Positions 45,101 through 54,209 of a stretch of DNA of 64,000 bases are shown piece by piece. A program made the position numbers and the translations under genes. Numbering within the stretch: the first letter of the stretch is position 1; every line of letters begins with the position of its first letter. This stretch comes from Anolis sagrei. Its lineage: Eukaryota > Chordata > Lepidosauria > Squamata > Anolidae. The DNA lies in the NCBI RefSeq assembly GCF_037176765.1, contig NC_090034.1, forward strand, positions 27,102,875 through 27,166,874, written 5' to 3'. The notes beneath the pieces were generated by a model. That model worked only from the letters and a program-made list of their open reading frames with translations, made no database searches and was not told where the DNA came from.

Positions 45101-45592
45101 CACCAAGGCAGTCTATAGAGCAGCATAGAGTTGGAAGGGGCACCCAAAGGCTGTCCAGTCCTGTCCCATTCCACCATGCAAAATGACACCATCAAAGCCT
45201 CCCAGCCTTTGCTTAGAAACCTACAGAGATGGAGGCTCCACCACCCTCCAAGGCAGTCTATATTGCTCTATAGAGTTGGATGGGACACCCAAAGGCCATT
45301 CCAGTCCTGTCCCATTCCGCCATGCAGAAGGACACCTCCCAACCTCTCCTTGAATAATCCTCCTTCCCTTTCAGCCTCCCCTCGGGCAGACGGCAGCAAC
45401 ATTTACCAAGAGATCCCTCTCCAGCGGGCCGGAAACAAGACTGAGATCGCCCACAGTGTGTTGTACCTGGCCAGCCCCTTGTCCTCATACGTGACCGGCA
45501 CGACTCTGGTGGTGGATGGTGGCAGCTGGATGACAACCCGGAATGACTTCCCCGCACTGTTGGGTATTGCCTCACACTCTGCTAAGCTCTAG
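34284..45592 (+). CDS. DECR2: Peroxisomal 2,4-dienoyl-CoA reductase (complete, 8 coding exons)
   Basis: Exons 34284-34381, 34477-34545, 35403-35454, 37943-38078, 38764-38888, 42204-42297, 44414-44518, 45375-45592 join in phase to 298 codons plus TAG (human about 292). The enzyme is an SDR-fold NADPH-dependent reductase that removes 2,4-double bonds from unsaturated acyl-CoAs so that peroxisomal beta-oxidation can proceed. Seen: the dinucleotide motif TGGGSGIG (40-47), Arg66 in ASRN, NNAAG (118-122), IDTLGTFN (142-149) with Asp143 matching human catalytic Asp137, NITATL (168-173), and HAGTAK (183-188) in which Lys188 is kept but the usual SDR Tyr four residues earlier is Ala, as in human DECR2. 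PGPILGTEG (214-222) follows. The C-terminus Ala-Lys-Leu is a PTS1 signal. All splice sites are GT-AG. Confidence 0.96.
34477..34545 (+). CDS. DECR2: DECR2 coding exon 2
   Basis: Very short upstream intron (95 bp). Acceptor CCATCTAG|GGGC, donor ATGAG|GTATGC. Encodes the NADPH-binding motif [19 protein letters not shown]. Confidence 0.96.
34650..34905 (-). repeat. LINE 3' end and (ATT)n in DECR2 intron
   Basis: 'tttatatcccactttttctt-tccatacggagacgcaaaac' is a reversed L2-like 3' end; (ATT)12 follows at 34867-34900 after an ATT-rich stretch. Confidence 0.55.
34985..35400 (-). mobile_element. CR1 LINE 3' fragment
   Basis: 'catcatagaatcctagagtt' at the left is a reversed CR1 tail, followed by 'ggccatccagtctgacccc', 'tggccatccagcctctgctt' and 'caggaagttcttcttaatgt'. 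Minus-strand text [20 protein letters not shown] matches the CR1 C-terminus. Confidence 0.8.
35403..35454 (+). CDS. DECR2: DECR2 coding exon 3
   Basis: 52-nt exon, acceptor TTTTTGCAG|GCAT, donor ACAGAG|GTGAGT. Encodes [18 protein letters not shown], including the Arg that would contact the NADPH phosphate. It lies at the edge of CR1-derived intron sequence. Confidence 0.94.
35538..35855. mobile_element. MITE ('TTCCTGGTTTGAAA' family), most complete copy
   Basis: From 'aacactatggaataaaatgt-gggg' to 'aggaacaaaaatcgtagtgt-tacagagtgtaat'. The ends ACACTATGGAATAAAAT and the right end read backwards (ATTACACTCTGTAACACT) are similar inverted repeats. Central phrases 'ctccagaaactttgtttttg' and 'ccacaaaaacaaagtttttg-cag' are also inverted. 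Other copies: 17626, 46064 and a fragment at 2338-2410. Confidence 0.75.
36108..37500 (-). mobile_element. L2-like LINE, RT to 3' end, in DECR2 intron
   Basis: The tail (TA)n(GA)n at 36109-36141 leads into the reversed 3' end 'cctatctcccgaggggactc-agg'. Minus-strand translation: [20 protein letters not shown] and [13 protein letters not shown] (RT), [20 protein letters not shown], then [40 protein letters not shown]. 5' truncated and broken. Confidence 0.87.
37943..38078 (+). CDS. DECR2: DECR2 coding exon 4
   Basis: Acceptor CTTGCACAG|GCT, donor TTAACA|GTAAGT. Encodes [20 protein letters not shown] to FEKVDILVN. Confidence 0.95.
38764..38888 (+). CDS. DECR2: DECR2 coding exon 5
   Basis: Acceptor TTTCCACAG|ATG, donor CTCCGC|GTATGT. 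Encodes [20 protein letters not shown] and the active-site Asp in [19 protein letters not shown]. Confidence 0.96.
38889..40945. other. DECR2: DECR2 intron 5, left part, no recognised feature
   Basis: About 2 kb without exon, RNA gene or named transposon. Sequence complexity is ordinary; only short A/T runs are present. Confidence 0.45.
40950..41885. mobile_element. Unclassified 1.1-kb dispersed element, copy 2
   Basis: Collinear with 29643-30775 (see phrases there), about 80% alike by eye, shorter by roughly 200 bp in the middle. Ends 'cacttttattatgtgaatag' and is followed by (GATA)-like text. Confidence 0.6.
42204..42297 (+). CDS. DECR2: DECR2 coding exon 6
   Basis: Acceptor CCATCTAG|GCC, donor GCCATAG|GTACTG. 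Encodes [20 protein letters not shown] and [10 protein letters not shown] with the conserved Lys. Confidence 0.96.
42505..42725. mobile_element. Inverted pair of Penelope-like element ends
   Basis: Forward arm 'gttgttgtaggttttgccgg' to 'aagcatcctcagagattgtg' (42508-42603), then reverse arm 'cacaacctcctaggatgcct' to 'aaaaacctacaacaaccc' (42607-42717). The arms meet within 5 bp, forming a near-perfect 105-bp palindrome. Confidence 0.8.
43125..44165. mobile_element. Penelope-like element, inverted pair with GIY-YIG-side ORF remnant
   Basis: The forward-phrase half (43125-43740) encodes on the minus strand [20 protein letters not shown] and [13 protein letters not shown], wording that matches the EAIEI...NFNR end of Penelope-like ORFs. 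The second half (43741-44165) repeats the same family in opposite orientation, ending 'cccggaaaactcacaacaac-cc'. Confidence 0.78.
44283..44318. repeat. (GAT/AAT)n microsatellite near DECR2 exon 7
   Basis: 'gatgacgatgataataataa-taatgattg', then a (TTTTG)n-like stretch (44336-44360) about 60 bp before the exon 7 acceptor. Confidence 0.5.
44414..44518 (+). CDS. DECR2: DECR2 coding exon 7
   Basis: Acceptor CCTGGCAG|ACG, donor CGCTTAG|GTAGGA. Encodes [20 protein letters not shown] and [13 protein letters not shown]. Confidence 0.96.
44745..45362 (-). repeat. Tandemly duplicated CR1 3' fragments in last DECR2 intron
   Basis: Phrases of the CR1 3' region recur: 'gagttggatggaacacccaa' (44906), 'gagttggaaggggcacccaa' (45127), 'gagttggatgggacacccaa' (45276), each followed by 'ccattccgcca'-like and 'gatggc-ccagcctttgctta' text. 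About 3-4 partial units end 12 bp before the exon 8 acceptor. Confidence 0.7.
45375..45592 (+). CDS. DECR2: DECR2 coding exon 8
   Basis: Acceptor CCCTTTCAG|CCT. Encodes [29 protein letters not shown] and the terminal SAKL; stop TAG 45590-45592. Confidence 0.96.
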
Positions 45593-46011
45593 GTGATGCT
45601 CCTTTCCCGCTCGGTGGGATTAGATAGGCGTCAACAGCAGAATGACTCTCCCACCCTGTGATTTAGTGAACATAACCATAGAAACATGACCTAAGTCCCC
45701 TCTTCAATTCCTCCCCCCCCCCCCCCCCAAAGGATCATTGCCCACCTGGATTCCAAGTTTTCTAAGGATGCCTTATTTTGTAGATAGTATCAATCAGTGG
45801 GACTTAACTCGCAGGCAAGTTTGTATGCAGGACCGCAAGCTGTAAGTAGGATGCATGTATGTAGCAGTGCTATGTGTTCAATGCTTTGCAGCTAAAATGC
45901 ATGCCCAGTAAGGGGTCTTATTTTGCTTTATGGACTCCTCTTTGAAAATAACATATTCACTAATACTATCCTTTGTTGTTGTGGTTTCATGTTTGCCAAT
46001 AACAAGAAGAT

Positions 46012-46017
46012 ATTAAA
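46012..46017 (+). promoter_or_regulatory. DECR2: Candidate DECR2 poly(A) signal ATTAAA
   Basis: ATTAAA 420 nt after the stop, followed by T-rich sequence ('cttagtctgaactctatatc-tttg'). The 3'UTR carries a C-run at 45713-45729. Confidence 0.45.
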
Positions 46018-46063
46018 TCTTAGTCTGAACTCTATATCTTTGAAGTCATTCTGAATCCATTAC

Positions 46064-47990
46064 ACTATGTAACAAAATTGGAGGAAAAAATCTGTTCCTG
46101 GTTTGAAAGTGTTATTTCCTGTTTAATTGTGCAGTACTGACTTTGATAGAAGTTGTTCTATTCCAGAAATTTTGTTCTTCTACATGGTCTCTGTGAAATA
46201 CGCACCTGATATATTTTCCTGCACCTGTCGCAGCTGAATCAGACTCTTCTAAAAAGCTCTGCAATTAAGGGGCTCCAACCCCACCCACCCACCCTCCCAT
46301 GATATAACGCGGTGGCCAGGCTTGGAGCCTCAGTTCCTTTTTTGCCACTAGCAGCAGCTTTGGATCTCTCTTTCTCTTGACTATAACACACTTATCTTTT
46401 GCTTGATGCTCATGGGGCTTTAATGTTTTACATCAAGAAGCCAGCTGCCTTTAGGAAAACAGCTCGGCTGTTCATATAGTACTGCAAGAATACAGCAGGA
46501 CTCCCTTTCCATTCAGAGGTTGTCGGGCTGGATCTTCGCAGTGATTCACTTAGCATACTAGCTAGTTGGTCAAGACTTACCTGTGCATGTGAGAGCCCAT
46601 TCTACCAGGCAGTGTCTACCTCCATGGCTGTCACATTGCCAGGGCTCTGCCTGTACACAGGCAGAGGTGAACCAAAACAAACACCCAGCTTGTGTCAAAC
46701 TGTTTAATTAAAGCAGTACTTACAGACTGGCTGTTTTCACAGTCCAAAATCTAAAACATAAAGATAGCACTCAGCCACAGAATAATAAAACAAAGACGGA
46801 TAGCAAATTCTGATGCAGGTTCGAGAAAACACCATAGTCAAAAAGGTCCTGTCCAGTAGTCAAACGCCGAGAATTTAATGAGTAAAGTCCAAGGATCAAG
46901 AATCTATACTGTAGTTAATATCCAGCCCAGAGATTCAAGGTTCCAGGATTCCAAGAATTCAGGAGACAGGTCAGGTTACTGAAAATCCACAAACCTCTGT
47001 TTGTGTTGGGGGGGGGGGGGGGAAGCAGCATCCACAGCCAAAAATAGAACAAATACTTTTCTTCCCAGATCAGTCTGCAGGCTAACTCCTTATAACCAGT
47101 AATACCCAGCTGCAACCTATCTCTTGCATGCCTCCACCCTTAACTGTTTCACCTTTAAACTCTTACTTCGAGATTACTCAGCCCTTTAGATCTAAGACTT
47201 ACATTAACCCCTTCCATCACCAACTGCTCAGCCTACCACCATCAACTGCGGAACATGTTACATGACAACGGCTTTCTTAAGGGGCTTCCCACTAGAATAC
47301 ATTTGGGCCACGCCTGACACCTTCAACACCCATTACAAACTGGATGTCCTAGCTAAGAGAGACATAGCCTTCAGTAGAGCTGTTTTGTTCTCTGCAGTCG
47401 CATGATGCCCTCCTCCACTGAGGGGAGCTTGCTAGTCTACATCAGATGTGTATTTCACAGAGACCATGAAGAAGAAGGATTACTTACCTGTTACTGTGTT
47501 TCTTCAAGTGGTCATCTATGAAATTTGCACAGCCTGCTCATTGTCTCGTCTGTTATGCTTTGGTTCTCGACTGCTGCTTTGCGGCAGCGGAACTGAGGTT
47601 TCAACACTGGCCGCCGCGTTATATCATGGGAGGGTGGGCGAGGTTGGAGCCCCTTAATTACAGAGTTTCTTAAAAGTGTCCGATTTAGCTGCGACAGGCT
47701 CAGGAAACAATATCAGGTGTGAATTCACAGATGACCACTCAAAGAAACACAGTTACAGGTAAGCAACGTATTCTTTTTGTGGCACAAACTATGTTGAGTG
47801 AGTTGAGACTCGATGATGAGATACTCATTGAAAAACTATTGCAATATGTCCTATAGCAGGATGTCCCTCCCACAAGAACAATGTTTGTGCAGTTTAATCA
47901 ACTTTTTCCATTTTGAAATGATACAACCAATTAGGAAATGACATTTATTACCCAGGAACAAAAATTATAATGTTGCATAGTGTTATCCGA
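46064..47990. mobile_element. MITE ('TTCCTGGTTTGAAA' family) split by a retroelement
   Basis: Left part 46064-46183 ('acactatgtaacaaaattgg', 'ttccagaaattttgtt') and right part about 47772-47990 ('tttttgtggcacaaactatg', 'acccaggaacaaaaattata') are the two halves of one copy; compare 35538-35855. Confidence 0.75.
46184..47771. mobile_element. Probable DIRS-like retroelement fossil, inverted ends
   Basis: About 1.6 kb, much shorter than a full element and broken. The left end ('catggtctctgtgaaatacg', 'cgcagctgaatcagactctt', 'ttaaggggctccaacc') is the reverse complement of text at both 47445-47470 and 47630-47765, so there are inverted ends plus an internal complementary stretch at the right, as in DIRS elements. 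A peptide-like stretch near 47290-47400 resembles the recombinase C-terminus of such elements as I recall it. No target duplication is visible, again DIRS-like. Family call is inferred; the middle contains unclassified sequence. Confidence 0.45.
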
Positions 47991-47999
47991 GTTCCAAAG

Positions 48000-48425
48000 T
48001 ATTTGTTTTCCTTCTTTATTGAGCCGGACATCTCCCTTCTGTGTTGTTTTATTGGAGTTGTCTTTCATCCGTTTTTTAGATGCCATGTGATTCCATCCAG
48101 TCTCTTTCTTTCCTTTTCAGATTTTTGGACTACGGAATTGAAAAGAGATAAATGAAAGACCATCCTGGAAAAGACCCTCCGACTTCAAAGCAGGGCCAAG
48201 ATGGGGAATCACAAACCTGACTTCGCTGCTACGTAGCTTTGGACCAAACTGGCAACAGAAGTATTTCAGATCTTGATATCGTAGTGATATCAAGTCAGGA
48301 AAGCCAGAACACATTTGGGAACCAAACCCAAAAATCTCACAGTGATTCAGAATTACTTGGCTGCTTTCTCTCCTTATTGGCCCATCTCTTTCCCAGCTCG
48401 TTGTCGTCCAACACTCTCCATAGCA
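48000..48425. other. Intergenic, no recognised feature
   Basis: No exon or named repeat is visible between the MITE half and the palindromic MITE at 48426. Confidence 0.4.
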
Positions 48426-48516
48426 GGCATGGGCCAACTTTGGTAGGCTGGTAGGAATTGTGGGAGTTGGAGTCCAAAACACCTGGAGGGAGGGCCGAAG
48501 TTGACCCATGCCTGCT
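48426..48516. mobile_element. Palindromic MITE, first family (short)
   Basis: 'gcaggcatgggccaactttg' and its reverse 'gaagttgacccatgcctgc' flank 'ggaattgtgggagttggagt-ccaaaacacctgga'. Confidence 0.75.
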
Positions 48517-48617
48517 CCATAGAGGCTCACCTGTTCAATGTGACTTCGGATATTTTGAAAAAGGCCTTCCTTGGACCTAAATAGTTTTGGGAGGAAATAG
48601 CAAAACATGGTAGAAAT

Positions 48618-49262
48618 GTGTTGCTGAAGGCTTTCATGGCTGGAACTACTGGGTTGCTGTAAGTTTTCTGGGCTGTCTGGGCAAACTCCAGAAGCATTCT
48701 GTCCTGACGTTTCGCTTTCATCTATGGCAAGCATCCTCAGAGGTTGTGAAGTCTGTTGGAATCTAGGCAAGTGAGGTTTGTATGTCTCTGGAATTATGTC
48801 CAGGATGAGAGAAAGAACTCTTGTCTGTTGGAGGCAAGTGTGAATGGTGTAATTGGCCAGCTTGATAAGCATTGAGTAGCCTTGCAGCTTCAAAGTCTGG
48901 CTGCTTCCTGCCTGGGGGAATCCTTTGTTGGGAGCTGTTAGCTGCCCTAATTGGCCCTGACCATGTCAGACTAGACAGTGGAGTCATTAAAATCCACAAG
49001 CATATAGACAATTTCAACAGAAAAGAGGAAACCATGAAAATGAACAAAATCTGGCTAAAAAAACTGTGTGCATATGAAAAAAAACTCTAAAATCAGAACA
49101 ATAAATAAAGAGCAATACTCAGAAAACAGGGCCATTTGCCTAGTTTCCAACAGATCTCACAACCTCTGAGGATGCCTGCCATAGATGTGGGCAAAATGTC
49201 AGGAGAGAATGCTTCTAGAACATAACCAGACAGCCCGGAAAACTCACCACAACCCATGGCAG
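48618..49262. mobile_element. Inverted pair of Penelope-like copies
   Basis: Forward half 48618-48945 ('ggctttcatggctggaacta' to 'ggagctgttagctgccc'), reverse half 48946-49262 ('aatccacaagcatatagaca', 'gaggaaaccatgaaaatgaa' to 'cccggaaaactcaccacaac'). The join lies in the middle of the element, not at its end. Confidence 0.8.
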
Positions 49263-49920
49263 AAATGCTCACAAGAGACCTAGAAAGCATTTGAGGGCAA
49301 GCGATTGATCTTTTGGTGTAACTGCACTTTACCCAGCTCTTGCTTTGAGATTCTGCAGCCTAGCAATGCATTCCCAGACCTGAGATTCGACATTTACAGT
49401 CTGTTATATTATCAACTCCTGAGGTTTTTGCTACCATATGATACAAAAGCAATGTCTGGTAAAGTGTTTTCCAAAATACAGGGTGAAAACCAGAGCAGCA
49501 TCCCGATGCTGATGCGGGAAAATAAATATGTTTTAACTTAGGGTTAGTTTATTATACTTACTCAAATTCCATTTTATTTTCTGTTTGCCTTACCTGCACC
49601 ATTTGCTACTGGAGCCTTTTTTTGTTTCGTTTTGTTTTATTGCGAGGAAAGAAATGTCTTGTTTCGTATTGACTGATCCAGACTGACTTTTCCTATATCT
49701 AATCGTCATGATTCTGGGCCAAACAGGGTGATTCTGCACTTTTCCCCCACAATGCGCTCCTTGAAATAAATTCTACAAATTTCTGTCTTAGAAAAAAGCA
49801 AATTTCCATTTGGAATCCTTGTTTTGGGAGAAAATTTATGGCTTTAATATTGGTCCATTTCCAAGGTGAGAAACCTCAGGTTCACCTTCTATTTTGAATG
49901 CTGGTTCACCAGCATTCGAG
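49263..49920. other. Intergenic, no recognised feature
   Basis: No supported gene. A short inverted phrase 'tgctggttcaccagcattcg' lies at 49900-49919. Confidence 0.4.
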
Positions 49921-49924
49921 TACC

Positions 49925-49925
<1 letters not shown>

Positions 49926-49960
<35 letters not shown>

Positions 49961-50235
49961 TCTGTACTGGTGGTCCCAGTGGTAATTGGCACACTGGGTG
50001 CCGTGCCAAAAGATCTCAGCCGGCATTTGGAAACAATAAACATTGACAAAATCACAATCTGTCAACTGCAAGAGGCCACCTTCCTTGGATCTGAGCACAT
50101 CATTCGAAAATACATTTCACAGTCCTAAACGCTTGGGAAGTGTTCAACTTGTGATTTTGTGATACGAAATCCAGCATATATATCTCATTTGCTGTGTCAT
50201 ACTGTGTTTTTGTGTCAGTAAAATAATAACAATTG
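49926..50235 (+). mobile_element. R4/Dong-like LINE 3' end in TAA repeats
   Basis: (ATA)12 at 49926-49961, then ORF text [20 protein letters not shown] and [20 protein letters not shown], a 3'UTR with 'aaatccagcatatatatctc' and 'actgtgtttttgtgtc', and a short (AATAAT) right flank. Confidence 0.65.
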
Positions 50236-50800
50236 TATTTCTTACCCACCTCTCCTTGTGGCTCGAGGCAGGTTACAGAATAATTAAAACACATAAACAT
50301 GATAACAATTCAACAAATACACATATTAAAACGTATTTCTATAAAATCCATATTAAAATACACAGAACAGATTTATCATGTCAGAGGCAAATTGAGGGTA
50401 CAGTTAAAATGTATTTAAAACACAAAGTTAAAAACTTGGCATTATACTAAATGTTCTTTGACCAGTATCTGGCCACTTGGAGTGCCTCTGGTGTTGCTGT
50501 GATAAGGTCCGCCATTGTGCATGTGGCAGGGCTCAGGTTGCATTGTAATAGGTGGTCTGTGGTTTGCTCTCCACACTCATATGTCATGAAATTTACTTTG
50601 AAGCCCCATTTCTTAAGGTTGTCTATACAGCTCGTCATGCCAGAGCGCAGTCTGTTCAGCACCTTCCAAGTCTCCCAGTCTTCTGTGTGCCCAGGGGGGA
50701 GTCTCTCATTTGGTGTCAGCCGTGGATTGAGGTTTCAGGTTTTAGCCTGCCACTTTTGGACTCTCACTTGATGAGGTGTTCCTGCAAGTATCTCTGTAGA
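50236..50800 (-). mobile_element. LINE fragments (L2-like 3' end and an unassigned ORF C-terminus)
   Basis: 50236-50440 resembles a reversed LINE 3'UTR ('tcttacccacctctccttgt-ggctcgaggcaggttacag'). 50447-50662 in reverse encodes MLNRLRSGMTSCIDNLKKWG and YECGEQTTDHLLQCNLSPAT, a LINE C-terminal Cys/His knuckle. The clade is not determined. Confidence 0.6.
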
Positions 50801-51419
50801 TCTTAGAAAGCTCTTTCTTGATTTAAGGTGTTGACGTGCTGGATGATATCTGAACACAGAATGAGCCTTGGTCCTTTCATTATTGGCTGCTTCTTCCCAG
50901 CAGGTGGTGCAATACTGGCCATTTCTCCAGAGATTAAAACAAACAACACGAGTTTAAAATTCATGCTCAAAACTTCTTCTAGCCTAAAAAGACACAAAAC
51001 AGCCAACACTAAAAACTATACAATATATAATTGAATACCTTTACAAAACCATACAAATATTAACAGGATTTATCATTGAAAGTATTAAGAATAAACAGTT
51101 TCTGTTATCTCCCATCAATGATTGGAGAAAACGGGATATTTCAAGATAGACAAACTACGCTGCATATAGCAGAAGGGTTATTTGCAAACAGTGGAAGGAA
51201 TTATGTGAGAACTCACTGTTGTTACCATTTATTTATATGAGTAAAATACCATCAAAATAGCATGATTGCTGTGTGCCTTCAAGCCATTTCCATCCTAAGG
51301 TGACCCTGTCCCAACGACTACTTTTAATACACATTCTCTATGAAGGCCATTGCTTTTTATAAGACCTACCAGAAGAATGCAAAAAACATGAGTTTCCAGG
51401 ATTCCCAGATCTCTTGGTT

Positions 51420-51600
51420 GGCTAGATGTTACAAAAAGGAGAAGAAACCTTGTTGAAGGAAGTTGTCCTGAAATCCAGATATGCTCCATCCACGGCGTCC
51501 GCTGTATCTACCCAGCTTATAACTCTATCAAAAAAAGATATCAGGTTAGTCTGGCATGACTTGTTTTTAATAAATCCATGTTGACTATTTAATCTCTTTT
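51420..51600 (-). mobile_element. CR1 LINE fragment
   Basis: 'ccttgttgaaggaagttgtc-ctgaaatccagatatgctcc' and 'ctacccagcttataactcta' match the RT part of the CR1 at 13190-13310. Confidence 0.75.
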
Positions 51601-51844
51601 GGTTGCCATCTTTTCCAAATTTCTTGGGTTGTTTTCCATATCATTTTTTCCAATTCTTAACCTTAGATTATACTGGTGAACATCCCATGAAAGTGAAGTT
51701 CTGAGTCGTAATTCACAGCTCAATCTCTCAACCACTATGTTACATCTTTAACCACAGGCTTTGGAGGAGTTGCTTTCTTGACTAGATTCCACCAAACATT
51801 CGAAGAGATGCCGTTGCTATAAGAACAGATAGACACTGGAATAC

Positions 51845-52000
51845 AAATTTAATAGGCTTCCCTTCTCCAGGGGTCTTGTAACAGAGGATGGATGGGCATC
51901 TTTCCAAAGGGTTGCAATTCTGTATTGCATGGCAGAATAAGGGTTGGACTACATGGCCCTTGTAACCCCTTCCAGCATCATGATACTGTGACTATAGTCC
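51845..52000 (+). mobile_element. CR1 LINE 3' end fragment
   Basis: 'acagaggatggatgggcatc', 'agggttggactacatggccc' and 'tccagcatcatgatactgtg' are the forward CR1 3' tail. Confidence 0.75.
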
Positions 52001-52239
52001 CCAGGATCCTTTGCACAGCATGATTAGTCACCAGGTGAGCCACAGAATCCTTGATGTTTGGATGCAAATGTCCAAAACAATAACGCAAGTGTATTACTAA
52101 ATCAGGCAATTTTGCACCAAGCAATTTAAAATCTGCAGATGTACAAATAGGATGATGACTCTTACAAAAAGCCACGTTTTGCCATTGCAGTGTGTTTGGG
52201 ATGGGAAGGATGCTTGCTTCCCTAGAATGAAAGGTTGTC

Positions 52240-52500
52240 AAGGGAACTGTTGCTAGGCAACTAATCCTCCCTCCTCTGGGTAACCAAAGAGATCCCTGAT
52301 GCTGGGAGGAGAGGGGAGGAGAGGGGAGGAGGGGTCTTCCTTGTTGCTATAGCAACCAACAGGTGAGCAGAGAGCATCATTGCCTGCCACTGGAAGGACC
52401 CACGCCCAAGTCATAGCCTTCGAGAGCATGAAAGTCAATGGAGGGCCAAGATTTAGCCATTTACATGGCTGCACACCTATGTAGGCTTGGGTCTCTGCAG
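52240..52500. other. Intergenic with a short purine repeat
   Basis: (GGAGAGGGGA)n-like repeat at 52308-52335 and a 'gttgctaggcaac'-like RFX/X-box half sites pair (GTTGCTAGGCAAC at 52249-52261, GTTGCTATAGCAACC at 52343-52357). No exon seen. Confidence 0.45.
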
Positions 52501-52617
52501 AATTTGGAAAGCTTCAACCTTCATCTGGATATATAGCTATATATAGATCTAGACTGTGTCTATGTGTGCATATGAATTCTGAAAACTCTCTGTGTGCATA
52601 TGAATTCTGAAAACCTC

Positions 52618-52925
52618 AACTTTTATAGATAAATAGATTGATAGACAGATGGACAGAGGTTTGGATGGATGGACGGACAGATAGATATCCAGACAGACAG
52701 ACCAGTTTGGATAGATAGATATAAGCAGACAGCGTACGGATGGATGAATAGATAGAGGTTTGGATGGATAGACACAGACATACAAAGGTTGGTTTGGATG
52801 GATGAATAGATATACAGATAGAAGTTTGGATGGATAGACAAGTTTGGATGACTGTATGGATGGATAGACAGATGTTTGGATGGATAGGCAGAGAAGTTGG
52901 GATGGATAGACGCAGGTTTTCAGAA
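52618..52925. repeat. (GGAT)n/(GATA)n compound microsatellite
   Basis: Irregular mix of 'gatagataga', 'gtttggatggatagacaga' and 'gacagacag'; a longer phrase 'gtttggatggatagaca' recurs about every 28-40 bp. Confidence 0.75.
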
Positions 52926-53074
52926 TTCCTCAATCATCTTCATTTTTTAATTTTGAGAATTTTGAAAAACCTCAACCTGAATCTACAGATACTATACAGA
53001 GATATAGAATTATAGGCTGACATTTTCAAAAGTGTGTGTGTGTGTGTAAACCACAACCTCTCATTCATGCACAC

Positions 53075-53078
53075 ACAT

Positions 53079-53154
<76 letters not shown>

Positions 53155-53225
53155 ATAGTATTTGTATCCCTCTCTCTCTCTCTCAAGGAGACTCAAAGTG
53201 GCTAACCATTGAAATGACACAATGT
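53075..53225 (-). repeat. (CT)n(TA)n microsatellite on a LINE 3' end
   Basis: (CT)17 then (TA)13 at 53082-53142, followed by 'ccctctctctctctctcaag-gagactcaaagtggctaacc', a reversed L2-like 3' end. Confidence 0.65.
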
Positions 53226-53324
53226 ATATATTAAAACCTAGCAGATGTGAATATAATAAAATTAAATATGAGAGTTATCTAAATACATAACTGACACCAA
53301 CAGAATCATTAAAACGAATATATA

Positions 53325-53500
53325 TGTGTGTATTGTGTATATGTATAAATATGTATACGATATGTGTGTACATATATGTGTGTGTCTGTGTGTATATATA
53401 CACACACATATGCAAACATACTGAGATTTTCAGTGTTTATGAATGCACACACAAAAACTTCAACCTTTACATACATACACACACACACACATTCTGAAAA
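53325..53500. repeat. TG/TA and CA/TA-rich microsatellite
   Basis: Alternating 'tgtgtatatgtataaatatg' and 'cacacacacatatgc' tracts; complementary halves could fold. Two nearby copies of 'attttcag...caacctttacatac' lie around it. Confidence 0.6.
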
Positions 53501-53554
53501 CCTCATAAATATCAATAGAAAGGCTAACGTTTTCAGAATCCATATATTTTATAT

Positions 53555-53965
53555 ATCCTCAAACACTCTGCTTCATTCGGAAGAATGCTCTGCTCGCAGA
53601 GCTCAAACAGTATTGTATTTCAGTGTTGATGTTGACTTTTGTGGAGAGGTGGCCGCCAAGAGAGCGGAAATGGTCAACGTGTTCTAATGTTTCACCATTA
53701 AGCTATATTTCTAGCCTTGCAGAGGGCTTGGCTGGTGACTGCTGGAAGAGCACTTTGGTTTTCTTGATGTTCAATGAGAGGCCAAGCTTTTCATATGCTT
53801 CTGCAAAGGCATTTAGAGTGGCTTGTAGGTCTTTCTGAATGCGCATAGGCTACATTATCATCAACATATAACAGATGTTGTTGTGACCTTGGTTTTAGCT
53901 TTCAGTCTGCTTAGGATAAACAGCTTGCCGTCTGTCCGACAGATTATTTCCACACTGGCGAGTAT
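53555..53965 (-). mobile_element. LINE RT fragment, same family as 18478-19350
   Basis: Reverse strand reads LQATLNAFAEAYEKLGLSLN, IKKTKVLFQQSPAKP and LSTKVNINTEIQYCLSSAS. The last phrase overlaps the start of the 18478 copy ('cacctctccacaaaagtcaa-c'). Confidence 0.72.
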
Positions 53966-54209
53966 GCAGAATATCCTAATTTAGAGGCAGTATACTATAG
54001 ATCACCAATTTTTCACAGAACAGAATAGCTGCCTTTGGGCGCGGGGATGGGTGGGGGGGGGGGGGGAGAGAGAGAAATCAATTTTAGAACCACTCAAGCA
54101 GTCAAACCAACTTCTTTAGGTGTTGATGCACCATCGGTTTGGTTGCCAGGACTGTTCTGTAATTGTGTTTGGGAATGTGCATTCAACATTTGGGATTAGA
54201 AATTATGAA

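Noticed and set aside
47970-48420. Possible exon between DECR2 and RAB11FIP3
   Set aside because: Short ORFs with acceptor-like 'tccttttcag' at 48120 but no conserved protein, no matching donor and no partner exons.
53034-53234. Ser/Leu-Tyr/Ile-rich ORF
   Set aside because: Encoded by the (CT)n(TA)n microsatellite.
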